Origin: an uncultured Oscillospiraceae bacterium
GTDB lineage: Bacteria > Bacillota > Clostridia > Oscillospirales > Oscillospiraceae
Assembly (NCBI GenBank): GCA_934613505.1
Contig: CAKTTB010000006.1
Span: 60,557 to 124,556 of the forward strand
Direction: 5' to 3'
DNA length: 64,000 bases
Of this stretch, positions 1 through 8,798 are shown in pieces. The position numbers and the translations under genes are program-made. How positions within the stretch are numbered: position 1 is the first letter of the stretch; each line of letters starts with the position of its first letter. The notes under the pieces were generated by a model that was not told the origin of the DNA, ran no database searches, and saw nothing but the letters and a program-made list of their open reading frames with translations.

Positions 1-86
1 CCGACTTCCTTGATGCGGGCGTGGATCTCCTCCTCGGAGACCAATACGCGCTCGATGTCCTGCAGCATGTCAGTCTTGTTAATCAT
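1..86 (-). CDS. hpt: Hypoxanthine phosphoribosyltransferase, N-terminal fragment (cut by window edge)
   Basis: Only the first 28-29 codons are in the window. The residues (MINKTDMLQDIERVL then VSEEEI) match the usual start of Firmicutes hypoxanthine-guanine phosphoribosyltransferase, the purine-salvage enzyme that makes IMP or GMP from the free base and PRPP. The ATG overlaps the last codons of tilS by 8 bases, as in the well-known tilS-hpt gene pair, so the two are probably translationally coupled. No catalytic residues are visible in this short piece; the call rests on N-terminal similarity and context. Confidence 0.75.
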   Translation of the reverse strand, partial: MINKTDMLQDIERVLVSEEEIHARIKEV

Positions 87-1437
87 ACCTCTGGTCCTCT
101 TTCTCTATTTCTTCGATTGTGATAATGACGGCGCGTTCACCTGCGGTGGCCGCGCGGTCAAGATTGACGCCAATCCCATACACGCCGAGAACACCGCGCG
201 CATCGCACGCGACCGGCACGGACGCACGGCGCACAGCGGGAATCTTGCGGTCGATCATCAGACGCTTGAGCGTCTTTCTGCCGCCGCGGACGCGCATGCT
301 GTCCTGCGTCTGCCGGGGACGGATGGTGATCCCGGAATGATAATCTATCGTATCATACTTTACGGCAAATGTGGAGAGGGTATTTCGGATTTCGGTAAAA
401 TTTTCTTCGATCCGGCAGCTGACGCGGATGCCTGCGTCCGGCAGGACGCACGATCGTCCGATCAGCAGCTGAACGGGGGCAAAGCCGGAAGCGGGAGCTT
501 CGCCGCTTAAATACAGGCGGTCATAATCCCGTCGGGCTGTATACCTACCCGGCAGGCAGACAAAGGCAGACGGGCTTTCCGCAAATATCAGCCGGTCGAC
601 TGCTTCAATGTGCGTCTGTGACAGCTTGGGAGCATGAACCTCTGACAGGAGCATCCGCACGGCGCGGGTGCGCACGGCATCCGGATATTCACGGAGTACG
701 CTGCAGCACACTCCGTCCGGCAGGAGGGAGGCCTGCAGTGCCTGCACGGCCTGCTGCTGCAGGTACGCATCATCCTGCGCAAGGATCCGGCACATACGGA
801 AGGCTGTTTCACCAAGAGAGGGATTTTCCTCCTTCAGAAGCGGGATCACGCGCTGCCGCAGCCGGTTGCGCCGGACGTCCGGCAGGAGATTGCTGCTGTC
901 GGTCACATAGGAAAGTCCGTTTTCTTCGAGATACCCTTCAATTTCCGCGCGGCTGCACGGCAGCACCGGGCGGATAAAGCCCCCACGCTTCGGGGGGATG
1001 CCGCACAGGCCGGCCAGACCGGTGCCGCGGGTCAGATTCAGAAGAACGGTCTCCAGATTGTCGTCCTGCGTGTGTGCCGTTGCGACAAGGCCGGGCAGGG
1101 AACAGAAGAACGCATAGCGGAGCTTGCGCGCGGCTTCTTCCACGGATTCATGTGTGCGTGCGGCACGGCTCAGCACATCGCCGCCATCCACATACAAATG
1201 CACACCGAGCGTTTCGCACAGCTTCCGGACGAATGCTTCATCCCGGTCGGATTCCGCGCCGCGCAGATGGTGGTTAAAATGTGCGGCTTCGACTGTGATG
1301 CCAAGTGTGTCCCGAAGGGACAGCAGCACATGCAGCATACAAACGGAATCTGCGCCGCCGGAGACCGCGCAGACGACAGTATCGCCAAGCCGGGTCATAT
1401 CCTGCGCGCGCATCCATGCAAGAACCTTATCCCTCAT
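79..1437 (-). CDS. tilS: tRNA(Ile)-lysidine synthase
   Basis: TilS attaches lysine to C34 of the CAU-anticodon tRNA(Ile), using ATP, so that the tRNA reads AUA codons. The PP-loop ATPase signature SGGADS is at residues 26-31 of the 452-aa product, followed by the adenylation domain and a C-terminal domain ending in a VYGIGVNLDRA-like stretch. The frame stays open upstream to 1677, but the extra 80 residues are low-complexity and lie inside dnaB in another frame. I chose the ATG at 1437 because the protein then begins directly at the PP-loop domain and overlaps the end of dnaB by 11 bases. The 3' end overlaps hpt. It is the fourth gene of the leftward gdpP-rplI-dnaB-tilS-hpt run. Confidence 0.93.
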   Translation of the reverse strand: MRDKVLAWMRAQDMTRLGDTVVCAVSGGADSVCMLHVLLSLRDTLGITVEAAHFNHHLRGAESDRDEAFVRKLCETLGVHLYVDGGDVLSRAARTHESVEEAARKLRYAFFCSLPGLVATAHTQDDNLETVLLNLTRGTGLAGLCGIPPKRGGFIRPVLPCSRAEIEGYLEENGLSYVTDSSNLLPDVRRNRLRQRVIPLLKEENPSLGETAFRMCRILAQDDAYLQQQAVQALQASLLPDGVCCSVLREYPDAVRTRAVRMLLSEVHAPKLSQTHIEAVDRLIFAESPSAFVCLPGRYTARRDYDRLYLSGEAPASGFAPVQLLIGRSCVLPDAGIRVSCRIEENFTEIRNTLSTFAVKYDTIDYHSGITIRPRQTQDSMRVRGGRKTLKRLMIDRKIPAVRRASVPVACDARGVLGVYGIGVNLDRAATAGERAVIITIEEIEKEDQRYD

Positions 1438-2776
1438 GCTTCCATTCCAGATCCGAGAACGTGAAGAACTGCGGCCGCCACTGCATTTTGACCGTGCCGG
1501 TCTCGCCGTGACGGTTTTTGGCAACGATGCACTCGGCGATGTTCTTGTCCTGCGTGTTGGGGTTATAGTATTCGTCACGGTAGAGGAACAGGACGGAGTC
1601 GGCGTCCTGCTCGATAGCGCCGGATTCACGCAGGTCGGAAAGCATCGGGCGTTTGTCGGTACGCGATTCGTTGGCACGCGAGAGCTGGCTCAGGCAGATG
1701 ACGGGGACGTTCAGTTCCTTTGCCATGATCTTGAGTGCGCGGGAGATATCGCTGACGATGGTCACACGGTTATCGCCGGATTTTCCGGGAGCCGCGGCCG
1801 TCATGAGCTGTAGATAGTCGATCAGCACCAGTCCGAGGTTATCGAGCCTGCGGCACTTGGCGTTGATCTCCGCGACTGTGATGGCGGGGTTATCGTCGAC
1901 ACGGATATCCGTCTGACTGAGCGCGGAGGAGGCGATGGAGAGCTTGCTCCAGTCGTCGTCCTCCAGATGGCCGGTCGTGAGCTTCTGGTTTTCCACGAAG
2001 CTCTCTGTGGACAAAAGGCGCATGACCAGCTGCTCGCGCGACATCTCAAGCGAGAAGAAGGCCACGGTCTTGTCATAAGTCTTGGCCACGTTCAGGCAGA
2101 TATTGAGCGCAATCGCCGTTTTGCCCATGCCGGGACGGGCGGCGATCAGGATAAGGTCCGTTTTGTTGAGGCCGTTGATCTTGCGGTCGAGATCGTGAAG
2201 ACCTGTGGACAGGCCGGGGATCTCGCTGCCGGAGGCGGCCAGCTCTTCCAGCCGGTCATAGACGTTGATCATGACCTTGCCGATGTGCTGCAGGCTGTCG
2301 CCTGTGTTGCCGCGGCGCAGGGAATAGATTTTCTTTTCCGAGATCTCGAGCATTTCCTGCGCAGTGCCGACACCCTCATAGACCATGTCGCTGATCTCCG
2401 AGGAGGCGGTGACGAGCGCGCGCAGCAGCGCCTTGTCGTGGACGATGGAGCAGTACTGCTTGACGTTGGCGGCGGTCGGCGTGATCTTGAGCAGCTGCGC
2501 CAGATAATCATAGCTGTGCTGTTCATCGTACACGCCGCGCTCTTTCATTTTGTTGAGAACGGTGACCGGGTCGATCTTTTCGGAGAAGTTGAACATCGTA
2601 TAGATGGTCTCATAGATCTCACGGTTCTGCCGCAGATAGAAATCCTCCGGCTGCAGCATGCCGACGACATCCGGCACGCAGCGCTCATCAATGAGCATGG
2701 AGCCGAGCACAGACTGCTCCGCTTCCAGCGCCTGCGGCGTCTGCCGGGCCAGCAATTCCTCATCCATACGGTTCAC
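1427..2776 (-). CDS. dnaB: Replicative DNA helicase DnaB
   Basis: This is the hexameric fork helicase that unwinds DNA 5' to 3' and contacts primase. The 449-aa length is normal for the family. The N-terminal helical domain (about residues 10-110, LEAEQSVLGSMLID) is followed by the RecA-like ATPase domain with Walker A ARPGMGKT at 213-220, a Walker B-like VLIDYLQLM, and the DLRESGAIEQDAD region. No intein interrupts the ATPase domain. It starts 33 bases downstream of rplI and overlaps tilS by 11 bases; rplI-dnaB adjacency is common in Firmicutes. Confidence 0.97.
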   Translation of the reverse strand: MNRMDEELLARQTPQALEAEQSVLGSMLIDERCVPDVVGMLQPEDFYLRQNREIYETIYTMFNFSEKIDPVTVLNKMKERGVYDEQHSYDYLAQLLKITPTAANVKQYCSIVHDKALLRALVTASSEISDMVYEGVGTAQEMLEISEKKIYSLRRGNTGDSLQHIGKVMINVYDRLEELAASGSEIPGLSTGLHDLDRKINGLNKTDLILIAARPGMGKTAIALNICLNVAKTYDKTVAFFSLEMSREQLVMRLLSTESFVENQKLTTGHLEDDDWSKLSIASSALSQTDIRVDDNPAITVAEINAKCRRLDNLGLVLIDYLQLMTAAAPGKSGDNRVTIVSDISRALKIMAKELNVPVICLSQLSRANESRTDKRPMLSDLRESGAIEQDADSVLFLYRDEYYNPNTQDKNIAECIVAKNRHGETGTVKMQWRPQFFTFSDLEWKHEG

Positions 2777-2809
2777 ATCCTTCCGGGAGCTTCAGAGTAT
2801 CCGGGCGTT

Positions 2810-3256
2810 TCAGCCCTCCTTGACCTCGATCTTCAGTTCGGCGTTGATCTCATAGCCGAGCTTGCACTTGACGGTATAGACGCCGACCTGCTTGATCGGC
2901 TCGTCAAGGACGATCTTCCGCTTGTCGAGCTTGATGCCGGACTGCTTTGCGAGCGCATCGGCAATTTCGACGTTCGTGATCGAGCCGAACAGACGGCCGG
3001 CTCCGCCGCCCTTGGCGGTCACGACGACGGTCATGTCCTTCATGCGCTTGCTGATGTCCAGCGCCTCTGCACGCTCCTTGGCCTGACGCTCCTGCGCGGC
3101 CTTGTCGTTCATGCGCATCGTGTTCACATTATCGGCGGTCGCTTCCTGCGCGAGCTTTCTGGGCAGCAGGAAATTGCGGGCATAGCCGTCGGAGACCTCG
3201 ATCATCTGGCCGCGCTTGCCCTGGCCGCGGACGTCCTGTGTCAAAATAACTTTCAT
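2810..3256 (-). CDS. rplI: 50S ribosomal protein L9
   Basis: The 148-aa L9 protein binds 23S rRNA near the base of the L1 stalk. The N-terminal rRNA-binding signature is clear (MKVILTQDVRGQGKRG, then DGYARNFLLPRKLA), followed by the long connecting helix and C-terminal domain (GRLFGSITNVEIADAL). The start at 3256 has an AAAGGAG ribosome-binding site 9-10 bases upstream; the longer open frame to 3439 runs into the end of gdpP in another frame and is not used. It lies 47 bases after gdpP and 33 bases before dnaB. Confidence 0.97.
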   Translation of the reverse strand: MKVILTQDVRGQGKRGQMIEVSDGYARNFLLPRKLAQEATADNVNTMRMNDKAAQERQAKERAEALDISKRMKDMTVVVTAKGGGAGRLFGSITNVEIADALAKQSGIKLDKRKIVLDEPIKQVGVYTVKCKLGYEINAELKIEVKEG

Positions 3257-3303
3257 CGTAAAAAACTCCTTTCGGGGATAAATCAATATAAAAATGGTAT
3301 CAA

Positions 3304-5280
3304 TTACGCGTAAAAAGCGTCGATGGACGCGACAAGCTCCTGCAAAACCTCCCGCACGGGCTTGCCTTTGATCTGCGCGCCGGCTGTTGCGCCGTTGCCG
3401 CCGCCGCCGAGCTTTTCCAGAACGACCTGTACGTTGCACGCACCGATGGAGCGCGCGCTGATAATGACCTGATCGCCGTCGGGGAAGAGGACGAAGGAGG
3501 CGGTGATCCCGGCGATGTTGATGAGTTCGTCCGCGGCCTGTGCTGCGATGGTACGCGTAATGGTCTCATCCAGACAGGCGACCGCCAACTCGCCGCGGTA
3601 CAGCCGCGCGGCCTGCACGACGCGATAGCGTGTGAGCGTATCGTCAAGGTCAGTCTGGAAGAGCTTTTTGACCTCGACCGGATCAGCGCCTGCCTTGCGC
3701 AGGTAGGCTGCGGATTCAAACGTGCGCGAGCCGGTGCGGACAGAGAAATTCTTGGTATCCAACACGATGCCGGCCAGCAGTGCCTGCGCTTCAAGCGGCC
3801 GCAGATCACGCTGATTGACCGCGTACTGCAGAAGCTCCGTGACCAGCTCGGAGGCAGAGGATGCATATGGCTCGTGCAGGTTCAGAACAGGCTGTTCGAT
3901 ATAATCTGCCGCGCGGCGGTGGTGATCGATCACGGCGACGCGGGAGATCGATTCGAGCAGCGGCTTGCATTCGACCTGCTCCGGTCGGTTGGTATCGACG
4001 ACGATCAGAAGACTGCGGTTATCCGCTTCGATCAGCGCGTCCTGCCCGGAGATGAACAGGTTCTCATACCCCTGCGCGGCGTTCAGTTCTGAAATGAGAC
4101 TTTGGCAGGCGTTTTTCTGCAGATCGATGACGATCTTTGCCGGGCGGCCGCGGACGCGGCACAGGCACAGAAGACCGACCGCCGAGCCGAGTGCATCAAG
4201 ATCCGCCATGCGGTGTCCCATGATATAGACCGTACTCGACTGTCCGATCAATTCGGACAAGGAGCCTGCCATCACGCGGGATTTGACGCGGGTGTGGCGC
4301 TCGGTCTCCTTTGTCCGGCCGCCGTAGAAGGTGAAATTGTAGCGGTCCTTGATGACGGCCTGATCGCCGCCGCGGGAGAGCGCCATCTCAATGGCGAGGG
4401 ACGCAAAGCGGTAATTTTCTTCAAAGCTCGCACCGTCCTTGCCGAGGCCGAGCGAGATCGTGGCGGACATGCCGCCGGAGGTTGTGACGCGGCGGACATC
4501 CTCGAGAATGGAGAACCGCGCCTCCTGCAGATGGGCGAGGCTCTTGTTTTCAAAGATCAGCAGATACCGGTTGCGCTCGATTTTCCGGCACAGTGCCTCC
4601 AGCCCGGAGACCCACGTCGTAACGACGTCGTTGATCTGCGCGTCAAGAGTAGAGACGGCGGAGTCGGACAGATTGCCGGTCAGCTCGTCATAGTTGTCGA
4701 TCAGAATGATGGAAACGACGGGACGGGTGCGCAGAAATTCGTCACGGATGTTGAACATCTCCGTCATATCGGCAAAATAGACCGTCGCCAGCTGAACGGT
4801 CGTCGCGTCGTCCTCAGACCGGACATAGTTGCCGTAAATGCGGTAGCGGCGGCCGCCGATCATCTGATCGCCCGGCAGCTCGGAGCGTCCTTCGCGCAGC
4901 CAACTGGTAGAAAAGCCGGGGATGACGGCGTCGAGCGTCTGATAGCAGGCAGTATCGGAAAGGCCTGTAATGGAGAAAAAGCTGGGATTGCCCCAGATGA
5001 TCTCGTTTTCCGGCAGCCGGATCACGGCCATCGGAAAGGCAGAGCCGGCATGGACAGAGATGCCGACAGAGTCGGTGGCGGTCTGGACATAGCTCATGAG
5101 CTGCCGCTTGCGGCTGGCGAAGCGGACGCGGCTGACGATAAAGACGATCAGCGTGACCGCGAATGCGCCTGCGGCAAGATAATACTGCCGGAACGCAGCG
5201 GCCGCGGCGACGAACAGGAGCATCGCGGCGATATACCAGATGGTGTTGGGGTAGAGCAGCCGTGAGATCGGCTTTTTCAC
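3304..5280 (-). CDS. gdpP: Cyclic-di-AMP phosphodiesterase GdpP (DHH/DHHA1)
   Basis: GdpP is a membrane-bound enzyme that hydrolyses c-di-AMP to pApA and so affects cell-wall and potassium homeostasis. The 658-aa protein has two N-terminal membrane helices (about residues 10-55), a PAS-like domain, a degenerate GGDEF domain (about 180-310), then the DHH catalytic domain with HRMADLD at 356-362, VVDTN, and DHH at 452-454, and a C-terminal DHHA1 domain. I chose the GTG at 5280 because AAAGGAGG lies 7 bases before it; an upstream TTG at 5304 has no site. An oddity is GGGGN at about 625-629, where the DHHA1 glycine motif normally ends in His. It heads the leftward operon behind a good promoter. 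Confidence 0.93.
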   Translation of the reverse strand: MKKPISRLLYPNTIWYIAAMLLFVAAAAAFRQYYLAAGAFAVTLIVFIVSRVRFASRKRQLMSYVQTATDSVGISVHAGSAFPMAVIRLPENEIIWGNPSFFSITGLSDTACYQTLDAVIPGFSTSWLREGRSELPGDQMIGGRRYRIYGNYVRSEDDATTVQLATVYFADMTEMFNIRDEFLRTRPVVSIILIDNYDELTGNLSDSAVSTLDAQINDVVTTWVSGLEALCRKIERNRYLLIFENKSLAHLQEARFSILEDVRRVTTSGGMSATISLGLGKDGASFEENYRFASLAIEMALSRGGDQAVIKDRYNFTFYGGRTKETERHTRVKSRVMAGSLSELIGQSSTVYIMGHRMADLDALGSAVGLLCLCRVRGRPAKIVIDLQKNACQSLISELNAAQGYENLFISGQDALIEADNRSLLIVVDTNRPEQVECKPLLESISRVAVIDHHRRAADYIEQPVLNLHEPYASSASELVTELLQYAVNQRDLRPLEAQALLAGIVLDTKNFSVRTGSRTFESAAYLRKAGADPVEVKKLFQTDLDDTLTRYRVVQAARLYRGELAVACLDETITRTIAAQAADELINIAGITASFVLFPDGDQVIISARSIGACNVQVVLEKLGGGGNGATAGAQIKGKPVREVLQELVASIDAFYA

Positions 5281-5321
5281 GCGGCAGCCTCCTTTCCGGG
5301 TCAAGAACTGTATTCCAATTT

Positions 5322-5350
5322 ATTATAGCAAATGCACAGGTTTTAATCAA
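5322..5350 (-). promoter_or_regulatory. Sigma-A promoter for gdpP-rplI-dnaB-tilS-hpt
   Basis: Reading leftward, TTGATT (5345-5350) and a perfect TATAAT (5322-5327) are separated by 17 bases. Transcription would start about 35 bases before the gdpP GTG. The spacing and -10 box make this a strong housekeeping promoter. Confidence 0.8.
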
Positions 5351-5383
5351 GTTCGCTTTCATTCGAAAAGATTGAAAAAGAGG

Positions 5384-5686
5384 TATACTTTTATAAAAAA
5401 GTGTGATATACTTCAAATGGTATGGCCTATGGCGGGAAGCCATAGCCGCCTGCTTTTGGGATTATGCGCCGCGCATGGCGCATCGAATAGATCAACTGCA
5501 TACGGCGAATCTGGCGCATGGCGCTGATGAGAAAAGGACAGGGCGAGACGGGGCCCGTGTCCGCTTGTCTGCATGTGCGTGTGCTTTTGCGTCCTTTTTG
5601 CATTTGTTCCGCGCAGAACCGGCTGCCAACCGGCATCTGCCGTTCTCAATCCAAATCAATTTGTTTATAGAAAAGAGTGAAATCAT
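5384..5686 (+). other. Structured leader region upstream of the RNase J gene
   Basis: The roughly 400 bases between the divergent gdpP and rnj genes hold no convincing protein gene. A possible rightward promoter is TTCGAA (5362-5367) and TATACT (5384-5389) with a 16-base gap; a second TATACT sits at 5407-5412. Downstream are two near-perfect hairpins: CTATGGC/GCCATAG (5427-5445, GGGAA loop) and ATGCGCC/GGCGCAT (5464-5483). The 11-base GCGCATGGCGC occurs at 5471 and again near 5514. A third, bulged stem pairs GGACA..GGG (5536-5543) with CCCGTGTCC (5554-5562). This would be a long, folded 5' UTR. RNase autoregulation through a leader is a possibility, not shown. Confidence 0.4.
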
Positions 5687-7342
5687 TTGGCAGAAAAATT
5701 AAAAATCATCCCCCTGGGCGGTCTGAATGAGATCGGTAAGAATATGACTGTTCTGGAATATGGGAAGGATATCATCATCGTTGACTGCGGTCTTGGATTC
5801 CCGGACGAGGATATGTACGGCGTTGATCTTGTGATCGCCGACATGACTTATCTGGTCAAGAACAAGGACAAGATCCGCGGCATGTTCCTTACGCACGGAC
5901 ACGAGGATCACATCGGCGGCATTCCGTATGCCATGGAGCAGTTCAACTGCCCCATCCATGCTACGCGCCTGACGGCCGGCATTGTAGAGCTGAAGCTGGA
6001 AGAGCATCACCTACAGGATACGGTCCATCTGTTTACGCACGAGGCCGGCGAAAAGGTCAAGGCCGGCTGCTTCACGGTGGAGTTTATCCACGTGAACCAC
6101 TCTATCGCGGACGCAGTGGCGTTTGCCATCAGGACGCCGGTCGGCACCGTCGTGATGACGGGCGATTTCAAGATCGACGCCACGGCGGAGGATGGCATGA
6201 TCGATCTGGCCCGCTTCGGCGCACTCGGCAAAGAGGGCGTGCTTGCACTTCTGTGCGATTCCACCAATGTGGAGAGGCAGGGCTACACACCGTCGGAAAA
6301 GACGGTCGCCGCGAGCTTTGAGCGGCAGTTCATGGGCTGCAATAAGCGCATCATCGTGACGACCTTTGCGTCTAATGCGTTCCGCTTGCAGAGCCTCATT
6401 GCGGTCGCAAAGAAATTCGGGCGCAAGGTCGCCGTGACCGGCCGCAGCATGGAGAATATCCTGAAGGTCTCCACCGAGCTTGGCTATCTGAAGATCCCCG
6501 CCGGGACGCTCGTCGATATCAACCAGATCAAGCAGATCCCGAACAATAAGCTCGTCATCGTCTCGACCGGCTCGCAGGGCGAAAACATGTCTGCTCTGTA
6601 CCGTATGGCGTTCTCCGGCCACCGGCAGGTGGAGATCACGGCGTCTGACCGCGTGATCATTTCCGCTTCCGCCATCCCCGGCAACGAGAAGGCAATCGGC
6701 AAGATCATCAATGAGTTGTACCGCAAGGGCGCGGACGTCATCTATGACAAGCTCGAAGGCCTGCATGTCTCCGGCCACGCCTGCCAGGAGGAGCTGAAGA
6801 TCATTCACGGCCTTCTGAAGCCCCGCTTCTTCATCCCGGTACACGGCGAGCAGCGCCATCTGCAGGCGCATTCGCGTCTGGCACAGAGCATGGGCATGGA
6901 TCCCAAAAACATCTTTATTTCCGACATCGGCAAGGTGCTGGAGCTGACCAAGGGGACCTGCAAGTGGGGCGGGACCGTCCCGTCCGGCAAGATATTGGTC
7001 GACGGTACCGGTGTCGGCGACGTCGGGAGCGTCGTGCTGCGTGACCGCAAGCATCTGGCGCAGGACGGCATGCTCGTCGTCGTCGTCAATATCTCCAGTG
7101 AAGACGGCAGCGTCATTACCGGGCCGGATATCATCACGCGCGGCTTTGTCTATGTCAAGGAATCGGAAAATCTGATGGAAGAGCTGCGGGTCATCGCCGC
7201 GCACGCCATCGACCGGTGCAGCCAGAACGGGCGCAGCGACTGGAGCGTCCTCAAGGCCAATATCAAGAACGATCTTTCCGGCTATCTGTTCAAGACGACC
7301 AAGCGCAACCCGATGATCCTGCCGGTCATTATGGAGATCTGA
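5687..7342 (+). CDS. rnj: Ribonuclease J (metallo-beta-lactamase/beta-CASP RNase)
   Basis: RNase J is a cytoplasmic 5'-3' exo- and endoribonuclease central to mRNA decay and rRNA maturation in Firmicutes. The 551-aa product has the metallo-beta-lactamase motif HGHEDH at residues 70-75, the later metal-ligand segment VMTGDFKID, the beta-CASP insert, and a C-terminal domain (SGRSDW-like DWSVLKANIKNDLSGYL). The start codon is TTG at 5687, giving MAEKLKIIPLGGLNEIGKN, a typical RNase J start; the ribosome-binding site (AAAGAGTG) is modest. The long, hairpin-rich region upstream suggests regulated expression. Confidence 0.95.
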   Translation: MAEKLKIIPLGGLNEIGKNMTVLEYGKDIIIVDCGLGFPDEDMYGVDLVIADMTYLVKNKDKIRGMFLTHGHEDHIGGIPYAMEQFNCPIHATRLTAGIVELKLEEHHLQDTVHLFTHEAGEKVKAGCFTVEFIHVNHSIADAVAFAIRTPVGTVVMTGDFKIDATAEDGMIDLARFGALGKEGVLALLCDSTNVERQGYTPSEKTVAASFERQFMGCNKRIIVTTFASNAFRLQSLIAVAKKFGRKVAVTGRSMENILKVSTELGYLKIPAGTLVDINQIKQIPNNKLVIVSTGSQGENMSALYRMAFSGHRQVEITASDRVIISASAIPGNEKAIGKIINELYRKGADVIYDKLEGLHVSGHACQEELKIIHGLLKPRFFIPVHGEQRHLQAHSRLAQSMGMDPKNIFISDIGKVLELTKGTCKWGGTVPSGKILVDGTGVGDVGSVVLRDRKHLAQDGMLVVVVNISSEDGSVITGPDIITRGFVYVKESENLMEELRVIAAHAIDRCSQNGRSDWSVLKANIKNDLSGYLFKTTKRNPMILPVIMEI

Positions 7343-7394
7343 TCGCTGCCGGCAGAAAGTGTTCGAGAAAAAAGAAAAAATGTCAAAAAAGCCA

Positions 7395-7424
7395 TTGTCA
7401 AAATGGCAGGTTTGGGGTTATAAT
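7395..7424 (+). promoter_or_regulatory. Sigma-A promoter for rpoD
   Basis: TTGTCA (7395-7400) and TATAAT (7419-7424) are separated by 18 bases, in the 139-base gap between rnj and rpoD. The predicted transcript start is about 50 bases before the rpoD ATG. Confidence 0.75.
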
Positions 7425-7481
7425 AACACAGTTGCGCCGAAGCGCAGCAATGCAACCAGATAAATGAGGATGAGCGAAAGA

Positions 7482-8621
7482 ATGGCAAATACAAAAAATC
7501 CAAATCCCAAGCCCTCGACAGAGGACGCAATGGCGGCGGTGTCTACACTCATTGCAAAAGCCAAGCGTGAGGGCAGCATCCAGTCGAGTGAGCTGACCGC
7601 AGAGCTGGAGAAGCTGGATCTGCCGGTTGAGAAGATTGAACATATTTATGATACGTTTGACGCGATGGGCATCCAGATCGTCAGCCCGGAGCTGGAGCTG
7701 GACGTGGCCGACGATCTCGGCATGGACATGGATGAGGTGCCGGATACCGACGAGGAAGAGCTGGTCGACCCGCTGGAGCTGGCCGCCGAGTATAATCTGG
7801 ACGATCCCGTCCGCATGTATCTCAAGGAGATCGGTCAGGTCAAGCTCCTGACGGCGGAAGAGGAGATCGAGCTGGCCAAGCGCGTCTCCGAGGGCGATAA
7901 AAAGGCCAAGGACCGCCTGACGGAAGCCAACCTCCGTCTTGTCGTTTCAATCGCGAAGAAATATTCCGGCCGCGGCCTGCATATTCTCGATCTGATCCAG
8001 GAGGGCAATACGGGCCTCATCCGCGCCGTCGATAAGTTCGACTATACAAAGGGAAACAAATTCTCTACATATGCAACGTGGTGGATCCGGCAGGCCATTA
8101 CCCGCGCCATTGCAGATCAGGCGCGCACCATCCGCGTCCCGGTGCATATGGTCGAGGTCATCAACAAGGCCACCCGCTGTAACCGCAAGCTGGTGCAGGA
8201 GCTTGGCCGTGAGCCAACGCTGGAGGAGATCGCGGCAGAGCTGAACCTGCCGATCGAGAAGATCATCGAAGCCAACCGCACTGCCGCCGATACGCTCTCT
8301 CTTGATATGCCGGTCGGCGACGAAGAGGATACGACCATCGGCTCGTTCGTCGAGGACGACAACACCCCCGGCCCGGTCGACGCGACCTCTAACGCCATGC
8401 TCTCCGAGGCGCTGACCGAGATTCTCGGTACACTGACCGAGCGCGAGGCAGATGTTCTTCGCATGCGCTTCGGCATGTATGACGGCCGGACGCATACGCT
8501 GGAAGAGGTCGGCCAGATCTTCGGCGTCACGCGCGAGCGTATCCGCCAGATCGAAAACAAAGCCATCCGCAAGCTCCGCCACCCGTCGCGGGCTAAAAAG
8601 ATCAAGGATTTCTATTGCTGA
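7482..8621 (+). CDS. rpoD: Housekeeping RNA polymerase sigma factor (RpoD/SigA)
   Basis: This is the primary sigma factor that directs RNA polymerase to -35/-10 promoters. The 379-aa protein has an N-terminal region 1.1-like segment, an acidic linker, region 2 with [19 protein letters not shown] and the -10-recognition helix [14 protein letters not shown], region 3, and region 4 ending in the -35-recognition helix ([19 protein letters not shown]). It lacks the large non-conserved insert of proteobacterial sigma-70. I chose the ATG at 7482, preceded by AGGATGAG; ATGs at 7464 and 7470 have no upstream site. Unlike the classic arrangement, it is not preceded by dnaG here but by rnj. A strong terminator follows. 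Confidence 0.96.
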   Translation: MANTKNPNPKPSTEDAMAAVSTLIAKAKREGSIQSSELTAELEKLDLPVEKIEHIYDTFDAMGIQIVSPELELDVADDLGMDMDEVPDTDEEELVDPLELAAEYNLDDPVRMYLKEIGQVKLLTAEEEIELAKRVSEGDKKAKDRLTEANLRLVVSIAKKYSGRGLHILDLIQEGNTGLIRAVDKFDYTKGNKFSTYATWWIRQAITRAIADQARTIRVPVHMVEVINKATRCNRKLVQELGREPTLEEIAAELNLPIEKIIEANRTAADTLSLDMPVGDEEDTTIGSFVEDDNTPGPVDATSNAMLSEALTEILGTLTEREADVLRMRFGMYDGRTHTLEEVGQIFGVTRERIRQIENKAIRKLRHPSRAKKIKDFYC

Positions 8622-8629
8622 ACCACATA

Positions 8630-8667
8630 AAAACAAGCATGACGCATCTGCGTCATGCTTGTTTTTT
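8630..8667 (+). terminator. Rho-independent terminator of rpoD
   Basis: ACAAGCATGACGCA and its complement form a 14-base stem (8633-8662) with a minimal loop, followed by TTTTTT. It lies 11 bases after the rpoD stop codon. Confidence 0.9.
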
Positions 8668-8798
8668 ACATATGGGATCAGCCCATGCCGAGAAGACCTG
8701 CGGCGGCCTGCATCTGCAGGTCAATGGGCTTGCAGCTGGTATAAGGTGGGTCACATCATGAGTTTTCAGATACACCCTACAAAAAACGGAGGCAATAT

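Noticed and set aside
5403..5702. 99-codon rightward frame in the rnj leader
   Set aside because: No ribosome-binding site or homology; it covers the hairpins and overlaps the rnj start in another frame.
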